Numbered from the stretch's first letter, positions 1 to 8,654 are shown. The stretch: DNA of 64,000 nt from Verrucomicrobiia bacterium (GCA_026125285.1 JAHCLO010000010.1:1-64000), one strand, 5' to 3'. Notes: a model not told the origin generated them from the sequence alone. Numbers and translations: made by a program.

Positions 1-37
1 GTTTAGCGACAACCACCGCACCTTTTCCCATGAGGAT

Positions 38-142
38 GTAGCGCAGGCGTCCTCGCCAGCGAGTGGCGGCGGCGTGTCGCCGCCAAGCCCGCCACCGCAC
101 CGGCACGGAACGTTAACTCGCAGCCGGGACGGACTGCGCTAC
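38..142. repeat. Palindromic repeat element, modular GTAG/CTAC family
   Basis: GTAGCGCAG at 38-46 is mirrored by CTGCGCTAC at 134-142. A TCC lies just inside the left arm and a GGA just inside the right arm, the same layout as the copies near 3.47, 37.0, 40.85, 42.5 and 60.4 kb. The rest of 1-343 holds no gene I can support: a short open frame at 150-347 has no recognisable features. Confidence 0.5.
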
Positions 143-343
143 CTGAAGTATGGCAATGCTCTTAACTAACTTCCAGGACGAAGGCAGATTGCTGTTCAAC
201 GCCGGGGTGATTCGATTCGGGGTCATCGTTATCCCGCTTAACGGCCTAACCGATCGTAGGGAATTGGAACAGTTTCTAAAGTTGCAGAACCTAATCGGGA
301 GGCTTAATGTAAACTGTCTGCTGCGCTTGCTGCAGCACCCATC

Positions 344-1174
344 ATGAACGGAACTTGCATCACTTCGTGGTGCCTTCGTCGGCTGGGGCTTGGACTTCTC
401 CCGGTCGTGATCTTCACCACAAGTTGTGGTACGCTCCAGAATGAGCGCGGTTGGGGGCAAGACGCCATTTACCCGATAGGATGGGGTCGGGTTGGGCGGG
501 CGGCGAAGAACGCGGTGTTGGACCCGGTCACTTGGATTTCGGCGGGCGCCGCCGCCGTCTTTGCGATTGATGACTTCGATGAAAAGACATCCGACTGGGC
601 GACAAAGCATACCCCCATCTTCGGGTCCGTCAGCCGCGCCGCTTCCATAAGCGACGACATCAACTCCGTGCTGGAAGCTGAAGTGCTGGCCACAGTGTGG
701 TTGACACCCAGCGGCAGCGAGGTGCCCCAATGGGGCCTTGCCAAAATTCGTGGCGGGGCAGTCGAGTACGGAGCCATGGAATCAGTGCGGGCACTGACGA
801 GCTTCGGGAAGAGCGCGACCGACCGGTTACGGCCCGACGAAACCAACCGTAGGAGTTTTCCTTCGCGCTCTGCCACCAAAGCGTTCGCTGCCGCCCGCCT
901 CTCCAATCGCAACCTGGACTCAATCGAAATGCCACCATGGCTGCGCACTTCGATCAAGACGGGCAACCTGATCGCGGCCAGCGGTTCAGCCTGGTCGCGG
1001 GTCGAAGGCAAGCGACATTATCCAAGTGATGTGCTGGCCGGGGCCTGCCTCGGTAACTTGGTGACAACTTTCATTCACGACGCCTTCATGAACCTGCCTG
1101 AAGACGGTCGCTTCAGTTTCTACCTCGAGCCGGCCCCGCGACACGTTCTCGCCGGTATCTCCTTTGAATTCTGA
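344..1174 (+). CDS. PAP2-superfamily phosphatase-like lipoprotein
   Basis: A 276-residue protein. The N-terminus is a lipoprotein signal: basic and hydrophobic residues to about 24, then a TTSC lipobox, so it is probably anchored in an envelope membrane. The PAP2 (type 2 phosphatidic acid phosphatase) signature is present in order: K-x6-RP (KSATDRLRP), a second motif beginning PSRSAT, and SR-x5-H-x2-SD (SRVEGKRHYPSDVLAG). The family removes phosphate from lipid phosphates or pyrophosphates at the periplasmic face. The second motif usually reads PSGH; here the Gly-His pair is replaced, so activity is uncertain. It converges with the kinase-fusion gene at 1195, 20 bp away. The ATG at 344 puts the signal peptide at the exact N-terminus. 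Confidence 0.75.
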   Translation: MNGTCITSWCLRRLGLGLLPVVIFTTSCGTLQNERGWGQDAIYPIGWGRVGRAAKNAVLDPVTWISAGAAAVFAIDDFDEKTSDWATKHTPIFGSVSRAASISDDINSVLEAEVLATVWLTPSGSEVPQWGLAKIRGGAVEYGAMESVRALTSFGKSATDRLRPDETNRRSFPSRSATKAFAAARLSNRNLDSIEMPPWLRTSIKTGNLIAASGSAWSRVEGKRHYPSDVLAGACLGNLVTTFIHDAFMNLPEDGRFSFYLEPAPRHVLAGISFEF

Positions 1175-1194
1175 GTCGAGGTTCGGGTCGTTGC

Positions 1195-3414
1195 TCATGG
1201 CAACGGGGTGGCACGGCTACGCTTCCACCACAGTCGGCGTAGCGGCTTCTTGATCCGGTGCTTCCAGTCGTAATAGTGGAATGCCAGCCGCATCCACGGC
1301 ACAAAGTGGACATTGATGGTGGTGAAATACTCGTGCAGCAACAGCTCGCGCCCTTCCCAGGCCAGCGGATGACAGAGCCGCATCAGGTCGGCCAGTCGCT
1401 GACGGATGGAAAGACCCTTCACGCCAATGCGGGCGCGGGCGGTGTCAATCAGGGTAAATTCAATCTGGCCGCCTTCCGCGCGGCGCAGCAGCAGATTGCC
1501 GGCGGAGAGATCGCGGAAGAACACACCTCGGCCATGCATCCTGACCAGCAACGCCGCGATGGCGGCGTAAAGTTCCACGCGCGGGATGCCGAGAAACTCC
1601 GTTTCCCCTCGATTGAACGCGTAGAAAGCGTGCCTTGCGGAAGCGCCGCCCTCGAATGCTTCGCAAAGATAATAGCACTCGGCCTGCCGCGGTGTCTGGG
1701 GATGTTCCAGCCAGGCGATGGGCCGCGGCGTTGGAATGCCGCGGCGCAGCAGTTCGTGCGCGCCGTTCCAACTGCGCAGGGCCTTGTTGGGCTTGAACCG
1801 CTGCAACCACCCGCGCAGCCCACGTGCGGGCCGGAAGTGTTTTACTACAATCTTGCGCGTTTCCTCCCACGGCGCTGGCACCGCCCAGACGCGATTGCGT
1901 TTGTTACGCAACACGCTGACGCCGGCGGCGTCCATTGGCGCGAAGCGTCCGGGCAGCAGCGCATCGGCTTCCACGGGCGTTCGGCCCATGCGCGCGACCG
2001 CCAAACCGCGCCACTCCGCGTGCTCAACTGGCGCGTACTCCACAGCGCGACTCGACGAAAGCCGGACCTGCGGCATGGCGCCGGGATGAGCCTGGAGTAG
2101 AACCGGTGTGCCCTGCGGCCAGCTTAGATAAACCGGGCTTTGCGTGAAAAGCTCCGGCGCGCGGGACAGCTTCCAGCCATCCCGATCATGCACTTCCGCG
2201 ACATTCAATACGTCGCGTCCGTAGCAAGCGTTCACTGCGGCGCACGCGCCATTCCGGCACCAAACGACATGGATTGTTCGCGTGGCGGACTGAAATTCGT
2301 AAATTTCCAGTTCGCCAGTTGTCTCCAACCGACGGGTGAAGATGGTGTCCGCCAGAAATTCATTGACCGTGCGAAACGCGTCGAATGCCGGACGCAAACG
2401 ATAGCGACTCACATCTCCGTTAGCCTGGCCGTAAAACGTGACGTGGAACACGTCGGGAAAAAAGTCCGTGCCGTCGTCTATCAACCCCTCGCGCTGTCCG
2501 ATGAGTGGTCCCCAGTAAACGCGATTGAATCCACCAGACGCCGCCATCAGACAGCAATAACGCGCCACGTAGTCCGCCTGTTGCTCCTCGACATCCTCCA
2601 GCACGCGACGAATCCGCCGCAGACTCCAGGAGACGTGGGTACTGAAGTTCCGCGTCGCGCCCGCCCAACGGCCTATGGCGCCCAACAACGAGGCTTTCTT
2701 AAGGGTGTTGAATTTGAGCCAAGGCGCGAGCGCGTGGCCCAAAATCTTGTGATCGAACGCTTCCGGCTCCGTTGCGCGCTCCACAAAGAGATTATTGGTA
2801 TGGATGGCCGGCAAACGACCGCGCCGCCGCAATTCATCGAGAAACACCGTGTTGTAGAACGGCTCGAAGTCAGTGATGTTCGGACCGGCCAGCACCACTT
2901 GCCGCGCCTGCGCTTCTTCCCAGGCGATGTCCCAGGCCCGGAGAAACAACGGCAGCGTGAAGCCGGACCAGCGGCGGCGATTCACCGTACTGCCGATTTC
3001 GAAGAACTCCACGCATCCGGCAAAGCGGGCAAACGTTTCGCGCACAAACTGCCGCCAACGTTCCGCGCCCTCCGACCCCGGCAGCGCCTCCATTTCCTGT
3101 CGCGTTGCCACGAGATGCAGCCCCACCTGAAAGCCCTCCCGCGCCAAGCGCTCTACGAACCGTTCGGCAAACGTCCCCGTAGCGCCGCTGCCGTAATCCA
3201 AACGTACACAACGGACGCCCAAGTTTTTCAAGCGCGCCACCGCGTAGTCGTCACAAGCCGGGTCCTCCGAACTGGCTACGCACACGCCAAAGAAATTGGC
3301 CGGCAGTTTCACCGGCGGACGCGGCAAGTGGCTGACGGGGTCGCGCGCGTCACGAGCGAAAAAGAAACGCAGGTTGGCGCGAACCAAGGGCCAGAAAGTG
3401 GAGCTGGTCTTCAA
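1195..3414 (-). CDS. Glycosidase-like TIM barrel fused to LPS-type (WaaP/Kdo) kinase
   Basis: A 739-residue two-part protein with no evident signal peptide. Residues ~38-420 resemble a glycoside-hydrolase TIM barrel of the GH39/GH5 type: FFGVCVASSE at the start, NLGVRCVRLDYG on strand 1, and later segments EFFEIGSTVNRRRW and GPNITDFEPFYN with acidic residues. Residues ~510-739 resemble lipopolysaccharide/heptose kinases: KIVVKHF (ATP-binding lysine), FFRDLSAGNLLL (catalytic loop, Asp and Asn) and LIDTARARI (metal-binding Asp). The kinase half probably phosphorylates a sugar of the cell envelope. The role of the barrel is unknown and it could be non-catalytic. It lies beside an envelope-modification cluster but points away from it. 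Confidence 0.65.
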   Translation of the reverse strand: MKTSSTFWPLVRANLRFFFARDARDPVSHLPRPPVKLPANFFGVCVASSEDPACDDYAVARLKNLGVRCVRLDYGSGATGTFAERFVERLAREGFQVGLHLVATRQEMEALPGSEGAERWRQFVRETFARFAGCVEFFEIGSTVNRRRWSGFTLPLFLRAWDIAWEEAQARQVVLAGPNITDFEPFYNTVFLDELRRRGRLPAIHTNNLFVERATEPEAFDHKILGHALAPWLKFNTLKKASLLGAIGRWAGATRNFSTHVSWSLRRIRRVLEDVEEQQADYVARYCCLMAASGGFNRVYWGPLIGQREGLIDDGTDFFPDVFHVTFYGQANGDVSRYRLRPAFDAFRTVNEFLADTIFTRRLETTGELEIYEFQSATRTIHVVWCRNGACAAVNACYGRDVLNVAEVHDRDGWKLSRAPELFTQSPVYLSWPQGTPVLLQAHPGAMPQVRLSSSRAVEYAPVEHAEWRGLAVARMGRTPVEADALLPGRFAPMDAAGVSVLRNKRNRVWAVPAPWEETRKIVVKHFRPARGLRGWLQRFKPNKALRSWNGAHELLRRGIPTPRPIAWLEHPQTPRQAECYYLCEAFEGGASARHAFYAFNRGETEFLGIPRVELYAAIAALLVRMHGRGVFFRDLSAGNLLLRRAEGGQIEFTLIDTARARIGVKGLSIRQRLADLMRLCHPLAWEGRELLLHEYFTTINVHFVPWMRLAFHYYDWKHRIKKPLRRLWWKRSRATPLP

Positions 3415-3468
3415 TGTCGGCGGAGTTTAGTCAGTCTGGTGTTCATTGTCAGCCCAGGAAGGTCTCCG

Positions 3469-3500
3469 CGTAGCAGGGCTGGTTGTCCAACCGGCTACGA
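3469..3500. repeat. Short palindromic repeat (GTAG/CTAC family)
   Basis: CGTAGC and GCTACG flank an inner stem GGTTG/CAACC whose loop region contains TCC. It is a minimal copy of the dispersed modular palindrome family. It sits between the kinase-fusion gene and the operator upstream of the ArnT-like gene and could also act as a hairpin. Confidence 0.5.
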
Positions 3501-3520
3501 ATGTCATTGGGTTAAGTTTT

Positions 3521-3550
3521 TGTCATTAAGGGTTCATTTCGGGTTCATTG
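3521..3550 (+). promoter_or_regulatory. Putative response-regulator binding site, three 11-bp half-sites
   Basis: TCAT begins at 3523, 3534 and 3545, an exact 11-bp period, preceded by GT or TT each time (GTCAT, TTCAT, TTCAT). Another TCAT at 3504 is off this phase. OmpR/PhoB-family regulators bind direct repeats spaced by about one helical turn. The same three-fold array is found at 7324/7335/7346, upstream of the GT2 gene, and a regulator of this family is encoded at 5420. Confidence 0.55.
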
Positions 3551-3616
3551 GGCGAAACCAAGCTCTTGTTTGTGAATGATTCAAAGTCCGAGGCTCGAAC
3601 TCAAGCCGAGCCAGCC

Positions 3617-5371
3617 ATGGCCGATCCGGCACAAAGGATTCCTGCCGAATGTCACGAGGGCGGCCGCCATGTCCCGCCCGGCTCCGGCAAGCTGTACTGG
3701 TTTGTTGCACTGGCAGGCCTGTGCCTTTTCCTGATCACCCTCACCGGTCTCCCCGAACTCACGGGCAACGAGCATCGCATCGGCGCCTATGTCATGGACG
3801 CCATCCGCAATGGGCATTGGCTGGTGCAGCGGGGCTTCGGCGGGGACGTGGCTTCCAAACCGCCGGTGCTGACATGGTTGGTGGCACTGGCGACGCTCGG
3901 TTGCGGCGAACTCACACGGCTCGCATTGTACTGGCCTACCGCGGCGGCGACGATCGTCGTCGCCTTGGTTTTGCTGGCATGGGGGAAGCGGTATTTTGGC
4001 TGGGAGGCTGGGTTGTTGAGCGCAGTGAGCTATCTGTTTTCACCGGTCGGCTTCAATCAGATGATGTCGGTTCGGTACGATGGTTTGCTCGCATTGCCGG
4101 TAACGCTGGCCGCGCTGGCGGCGTTCCGGGCTTGGACGTTACGGACCAGTTGGACATGGTTCTGGCTGGCGGCGGCCTGGGGCACCCTGGTAAAAGGACC
4201 GTTGGCGCTCCTGCTGGGAGCGGCCGGTTTGCTGGCGGTCATCTGGGAAAAACGGACGGGCCATGAAGCACAACTTCGGGGCAGTCACTGGTGGGGCGGA
4301 TTGTGCTATCTGGCTTTGTGTGGCGGCTGGTTCTTGCTGGCCTACGCGGACCTGGGGCAGCCGCTGGTGGATAAAATGCTGGGGCGGGAACTCGCGGGAC
4401 ACGTCGCCGGTGAAGGATCATCGGATAGGCTGCTACTGGGGTTCTACAAGCCCACTGGGAATGTCCTTGCCGGCTATGCCCCGTGGAGTGTGTTCGCCGT
4501 GCTGGGCCTCTGGCGGGTCTGGCGACGGCCTGCGACCTCGCCGGACGAGCGCCGTTTGGAGCGATTCCTGAGCTGCTGGTTTTTCGTAGGCTTGCTGGTG
4601 TTTAGCCTGGCGGCCCACCAGCGCGGCCGGTTGATCGTGCCGCTGGTGCCCGCTGTTGCACTTTTGGCGGGCCGCGAACTGGCCGGTTGGCTCCGACCCC
4701 GTCCATTGTTGAAGCTGGCCACCGCGTTCGTGGCGATCATGCTGGTCGCGGTCGCTTTGTATCACCATGTTGCACGGGCATGGACCAGGGAGGTTCAAGT
4801 CACCTTGGGCATGCGCGAAACGGCGGAGGTGGTGCGCCGGACTTTGGGAGATCAGTTTCCATTGGTGCATGTAGGCGCTTCGGATTCCGACACCTCCTTT
4901 GCGCTCCAGTTCTACCTTAATTCCGCACAGCCGCTGGCTTCCGTGGAGCGCGCGGCTGAATTACTGCGGGGCGATTATCCGGCGTACGTGGCGGTCACGG
5001 GTTATGGCAAACATGCGGACCAATTTGAAAACGGTTTGGAGCTTCTTGAAATCGCGCGCTGGCCACAGACCGGCACCCCCACCGTGAGAGTCGTGGGCAA
5101 TCAACCTGTCACTGAGGCAACCTCCCGGCTGGCGATGCTTCACGGCCCATTTGCAATCCGGATGGACCAAGTGCAACTGGTCGGCGTTTACCGCCACGAT
5201 TTCACCTTCCGCGTGCCGGAAAGCGCCGGCCGAATCTCGATTCAAAACCAGTCATCAGAGCAGCAAACAGTCGGCATCCGGGTTCTTTCTTCAACTGGAA
5301 AGCCAGGCGACACAATCAAACGCCGCCGGCTGGCGCCACAGGAAATCTGGAGCATCGCCCCGGACGCCTGA
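3617..5371 (+). CDS. ArnT/PMT-like membrane glycosyltransferase (GT-C, PMT_2)
   Basis: An integral membrane protein of about 584 residues with roughly ten hydrophobic segments and a soluble C-terminal periplasmic domain, the layout of ArnT/PMT GT-C enzymes that move a sugar from a polyprenyl-phosphate carrier to an envelope acceptor. The first periplasmic loop has the family pattern, with an acidic residue before the amphipathic helix (TGNEHRIGAYVMDAI), then GHWLVQ and the SKPPVLTWL motif. The ATG at 3617 is preferred; an upstream TTG at 3548 lies inside the putative operator. The regulator gene begins 48 bp downstream. The DPM-like gene at 7538 is the likely donor synthase. Sugar and acceptor cannot be read from sequence; lipid A is plausible. 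Confidence 0.75.
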   Translation: MADPAQRIPAECHEGGRHVPPGSGKLYWFVALAGLCLFLITLTGLPELTGNEHRIGAYVMDAIRNGHWLVQRGFGGDVASKPPVLTWLVALATLGCGELTRLALYWPTAAATIVVALVLLAWGKRYFGWEAGLLSAVSYLFSPVGFNQMMSVRYDGLLALPVTLAALAAFRAWTLRTSWTWFWLAAAWGTLVKGPLALLLGAAGLLAVIWEKRTGHEAQLRGSHWWGGLCYLALCGGWFLLAYADLGQPLVDKMLGRELAGHVAGEGSSDRLLLGFYKPTGNVLAGYAPWSVFAVLGLWRVWRRPATSPDERRLERFLSCWFFVGLLVFSLAAHQRGRLIVPLVPAVALLAGRELAGWLRPRPLLKLATAFVAIMLVAVALYHHVARAWTREVQVTLGMRETAEVVRRTLGDQFPLVHVGASDSDTSFALQFYLNSAQPLASVERAAELLRGDYPAYVAVTGYGKHADQFENGLELLEIARWPQTGTPTVRVVGNQPVTEATSRLAMLHGPFAIRMDQVQLVGVYRHDFTFRVPESAGRISIQNQSSEQQTVGIRVLSSTGKPGDTIKRRRLAPQEIWSIAPDA

Positions 5372-5419
5372 CGCCCCGGCAAACCACCGGAATTGACAAC
5401 CCCTGACGCATCCTCTGAA

Positions 5420-6112
5420 ATGGCAGATACCACTACTATGCGTGTCCTCGTGGTCGAAGATGAGAAGAAGACCGCTGCCTTTGTGCGCAAGGCGCTGCAG
5501 GCGGAAGGCCACGCCGTGGACGTGTTGCCCGACGGTGCCTCCGCGTTGACGGCGGTGGCCAATACGCCCTTCGACGTAGTGGTTCTGGATGTGATGTTGC
5601 CGGGGTGTGACGGCTTGAGCCTGGTTCGGCAAATGCGTGACCGCCGCATCGCCACTCCCGTGCTCCTGTTGTCGGCGCGCGGCGCAGTGGATGAAAGGGT
5701 GGCGGGTCTGAACGCGGGCGCCGACGACTACCTGCCCAAGCCTTTTGCCCTGGATGAACTGATCGCCCGCGTGCGTGCGCTGGGCCGGCGTAACGACCCG
5801 GTTAAATCGCCCACTTTGCGCGTAGGCGATCTCGTGCTGGACACAATCAGCCGACAGGCCAGCCGGCTTGGCCAGATCATGGAATTGACGCGCCGGGAGT
5901 ATCTGTTGCTGGAGTACTTGATGCGTTCCACCGGGCGGATTTGTGGCCGCATGGCCATCGTCGAGAAAGTCTGGGACTACGATTTCGATCCCGGCAGCAA
6001 TCTTGTGGATGTTTACATCAAGCGATTGCGTGAAAAAATTGACTCCAACTTTGAGCCCAAATTGCTCCACACCGTACGGGGAGTCGGCTACGTGCTGAAG
6101 GAGCCATCGTGA
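5420..6112 (+). CDS. OmpR-family response regulator
   Basis: A receiver domain followed by a winged-helix DNA-binding domain, about 230 residues. The receiver has the acidic pair in VVEDEKK, the phospho-acceptor Asp in VVLDVMLPG and the conserved Lys in LPKPF. The C-terminal half has the OmpR pattern (LTRREYLLLEYLM, then VDVYIKRLREKI and TVRGVGYVL). ATG codons occur at 5420 and 5438; neither has a clear ribosome site, and the second starts directly at the receiver. The stop overlaps the kinase start by 4 bp (GTGA), so the pair is translationally coupled. It probably binds the TCAT arrays at 3521 and 7322. Confidence 0.88.
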   Translation: MADTTTMRVLVVEDEKKTAAFVRKALQAEGHAVDVLPDGASALTAVANTPFDVVVLDVMLPGCDGLSLVRQMRDRRIATPVLLLSARGAVDERVAGLNAGADDYLPKPFALDELIARVRALGRRNDPVKSPTLRVGDLVLDTISRQASRLGQIMELTRREYLLLEYLMRSTGRICGRMAIVEKVWDYDFDPGSNLVDVYIKRLREKIDSNFEPKLLHTVRGVGYVLKEPS

Positions 6113-7227
6113 CGCTGCGCACCCAACTGACTTGGAGCTATTTCGCCATTCTGTCAGTTGGCTTCTTATTGGTGGGCGGATGGACGTACTACGAGTTGGT
6201 GGTGGAACACCCCGTTGTGGATGCGGCGCTGGCACTGCAAGGGCAGTCCGCCCGTGAGGAGTTTCTCGAGATCATGCTCTACGGAGGCCTGCCGGCTTTA
6301 GTACTGGCGCTGGGCGGCGGATGGATTCTGATCCGCCGAGCCTTGAATCCCATCGCGGTCATTAGCCGCACGGTGGAGCAAGTTCACGCCAGCAATCTGG
6401 GACAACCCTTGCCGCGCCTGGGCAAAGGTCGCGAACTGGACCACCTCAACGAGGTCCTGGCCTCGATGATGCGCCGGTTGAATGATTCCTTCACCCACGT
6501 CCGTGATTTCACGCTGCATGCCTCCCATGAATTGAAAACCCCGTTGACCATTCTGCGGGGCGAGATTGAGAGCCGCGTCCGCGACCCGGCCCTGCCTGAC
6601 GTGGAACGCGAGTTCTTTGCCGCTCAACTCGAAGAAATCTCCCGGCTCACCAAGATCGTGGATTCGCTGACTCTGCTTACCAAGGCGGATGCGGGTGCCT
6701 TGGCGCTGGATTGGGAACCAGTCCGGCTGGATGAACTGGTGCGGGAAAGTTTTGCCGACGCCCAAATGCTTGCCCACGCCGTGGCTGTGCGAGTGGAATT
6801 GACGGACTGCGACGAAATCACCGTGCGCGGCGATCCCCATCGTTTGCGTCAATTGCTGCTTAATCTGGCCGACAATGCGATCAAGTACAATCAGCCGGGT
6901 GGCTGGGTGAGGATGGCACTGGTGGCGCGGAATGGCCGGGCGGAGCTCGCGGTGATTAACACCGGTCCCGGTATGCCGCCCTCTGAAGTACCGCGGGTGT
7001 TCGAGCGTTTTTATCGCGGCAGCGCCGCGCGGAGCAACCCAGTGGAAGGTTCCGGCCTCGGTTTGAGCATTGCAGAAAGCATTGTCAAGGCACACGGTGG
7101 TACGATTCGCCTGGAATCCGGGCTGGAGAAACACACGAGCGTTCACGTCATGCTGCCTATGAGGTCCGGCGATTTCAAACGGGAGAGGCCAGCCGGAAAG
7201 TCGCTCACTGCGACGGAGCCAAATTAG
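6109..7227 (+). CDS. Sensor histidine kinase, partner of the OmpR-type regulator
   Basis: A 372-residue inner-membrane kinase. A first membrane segment (about 9-30), a short periplasmic loop of some 25 residues and a second segment (about 56-76) are followed by a HAMP-like linker. The dimerisation/phospho-acceptor box is HASHELKTPLT with His140. The ATPase domain has the N box (NLADNAIKYN), G1 (NTGPGMPP), an F box (ERFYRG) and G2 (GSGLGLSI). The short loop argues for sensing at or in the membrane rather than a large ligand, as in PmrB-like kinases. The GTG start overlaps the regulator stop. Confidence 0.88.
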   Translation: MTLRTQLTWSYFAILSVGFLLVGGWTYYELVVEHPVVDAALALQGQSAREEFLEIMLYGGLPALVLALGGGWILIRRALNPIAVISRTVEQVHASNLGQPLPRLGKGRELDHLNEVLASMMRRLNDSFTHVRDFTLHASHELKTPLTILRGEIESRVRDPALPDVEREFFAAQLEEISRLTKIVDSLTLLTKADAGALALDWEPVRLDELVRESFADAQMLAHAVAVRVELTDCDEITVRGDPHRLRQLLLNLADNAIKYNQPGGWVRMALVARNGRAELAVINTGPGMPPSEVPRVFERFYRGSAARSNPVEGSGLGLSIAESIVKAHGGTIRLESGLEKHTSVHVMLPMRSGDFKRERPAGKSLTATEPN

Positions 7228-7321
7228 GCATTGTGTCCGAACGCCTGACTGCGGCCTCGCGGCCTTCCGGGTGACGGCCGTTCGCTGGCCTGCCTTGGCG
7301 CGCTCTTGGAGATGAAAAAAC

Positions 7322-7351
7322 CGTCATCTTCTCTTCATGCAGGACTCATGT
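7322..7351 (+). promoter_or_regulatory. Second putative response-regulator site, three 11-bp half-sites
   Basis: TCAT begins at 7324, 7335 and 7346, again exactly 11 bp apart, matching the array at 3523-3549. It lies in the 310-bp gap between the histidine kinase and the GT2 gene, about 190 bp before the GT2 start. No gene is supported in 7228-7537; a 72-residue open frame there has no recognisable features. Confidence 0.5.
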
Positions 7352-7537
7352 CCCATGCGCAGCCTGTTCCTGTGAATGATTGTGCAAAAGCAGAACTCCG
7401 GCGGTCGGGCCATCAGATCCTGCAGTCGCCCGCTGGTCTGGATGTTGCGATCCCACGCCCGCTGGCAGACAACCCTGAGGCCGCTTCCAAGGCAAGAAGT
7501 GACAGATTCTCTTCGTTGGCGTGAGCAGCCGATTCGG

Positions 7538-8245
7538 ATGAGCTCTCCCGACCAATCATTCTCCGTCGTTGTTCCGTTCTACAATGAGGCCGAGAATGTC
7601 CGCACGGTGTTGGAGGAACTGCGGGCGGTTCTCCCGCACGCGGAAATCATCGCCGTGGACGACGGCAGCGTGGACAACACATGGTGGCTGATCAAATCGG
7701 TGGCCGGCGTCCGCGGCCTGCGGCTGGAGCGAAACCTCGGCCAGAGCGCAGCAATCTATCATGGCTTGCGCGCCAGCACCGGACAAGTCTGCGGCATGAT
7801 GGATGGCGACGGGCAAAATGATCCCGCCAATTTCCAGCGGTTATTGGAGGAATACGCTCGCGGTGGTGCCGACGTGGTCTGCGGCTACCGGGAACGCCGC
7901 CGCGATTCATGGAATCGCCGGATCGCTTCCCGCGTCGCCAACGCCATCCGCCGCTTTCTCCTGGACGACGGGGTGCGCGACACGGGGTGTTCGCAGAAGG
8001 TCTTCCGGCGCGAAGCCATTGATGTACTCGTCCCATTCCACGGACTGCACCGCTATCTCCCGGCCTTTTTCCGACGCGCTGGCCTGCGCATCGCCGAGAT
8101 TCCCGTGAACCATCGGCCGCGGCGGGCCGGGGTGTCAAAATACACCAATTGGTCGCGGGCCATGGTCGGAGTTTATGATTTGATTGGGGTGAACTGGCTG
8201 CTCAAACGCAGGCTGCCGGTTGTGCCAATGGAGGAAAAGCGATGA
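7538..8245 (+). CDS. DPM/ArnC-like polyprenyl-phosphate glycosyltransferase (GT2)
   Basis: A 235-residue GT-A fold enzyme starting at MSSPDQSFSVVVPFYNEAEN. It has the GT2 landmarks: VVPFYNE, AVDDGS, the RNLGQSAAIYHGL loop, MDGDGQNDP (metal-binding DxD) and YRERRRDSWNRRIAS. Family members charge undecaprenyl- or dolichyl-phosphate with a nucleotide sugar; the product would feed the ArnT-like enzyme. Unlike ArnC it lacks two C-terminal membrane helices and ends with one amphipathic stretch. A longer reading from 7376 adds 54 residues with no homology pattern, so the ATG at 7538 is chosen. The stop overlaps the next gene (ATGA). Confidence 0.8.
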   Translation: MSSPDQSFSVVVPFYNEAENVRTVLEELRAVLPHAEIIAVDDGSVDNTWWLIKSVAGVRGLRLERNLGQSAAIYHGLRASTGQVCGMMDGDGQNDPANFQRLLEEYARGGADVVCGYRERRRDSWNRRIASRVANAIRRFLLDDGVRDTGCSQKVFRREAIDVLVPFHGLHRYLPAFFRRAGLRIAEIPVNHRPRRAGVSKYTNWSRAMVGVYDLIGVNWLLKRRLPVVPMEEKR

Positions 8246-8589
8246 ATGAAGTGTTGTTTCAAATGAAGTTGCTGAACCATATTCTGGTGGTGACGCCTTG
8301 GAAGCTGATCGGCTATGCCGGAGTTCTGCTCTTTGCCGGACGCTGGCTGGTCCAGCTCGTCGCTTCCCATCGCGAGCGCCGCTCGCATCTGCCGCTCTTG
8401 TTTTGGTACATGTCGCTTAGCGGCAGCGCGCTTTTGCTGAGTTATTTCACGTTCAGCGACAAAAATGATTCCGTCGGAATTCTTTCCAACCTTTTCCCCG
8501 CCTCCATCGCCGTTTACAACCTCGTGCTCGAGAAACATCGCCTCCGCACGGAGCTCCAGACCCAAAACCCGCGTCCCGCCGGGAGTTAA
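8242..8589 (+). CDS. Stand-alone lipid-A-biosynthesis N-terminal domain protein (LAB_N)
   Basis: A 115-residue protein with three hydrophobic segments matching the LAB_N domain found at the N-terminus of some lipid-A-disaccharide synthases and as separate small proteins: GYAGVLLFAGRWLVQLVASH, then LPLLFWYMSLSGSALLLSYF, then GILSNLFPASIAVYNLVLE. These proteins are usually found beside DPM-like and ArnT-like transferases and are thought to help carrier-linked sugars at the membrane, a role not settled experimentally as far as I know. It overlaps the GT2 gene by 4 bp. Confidence 0.75.
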   Translation: MNEVLFQMKLLNHILVVTPWKLIGYAGVLLFAGRWLVQLVASHRERRSHLPLLFWYMSLSGSALLLSYFTFSDKNDSVGILSNLFPASIAVYNLVLEKHRLRTELQTQNPRPAGS

Positions 8590-8654
8590 GCCACCCCCAA
8601 AACCGCGCACAAATCTACTGTCACTTGCCGGGCCGCCGCGGCATGTTGGCGCTC

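Noticed and set aside
150..347. 65-residue open frame before the PAP2-like gene
   Set aside because: No recognisable motif or ribosome site; likely chance.
7306..7524. 72-residue open frame between the kinase and the GT2 gene
   Set aside because: It overlaps the putative regulator array, has no family features, and its DNA overlaps another reading of the GT2 upstream region.
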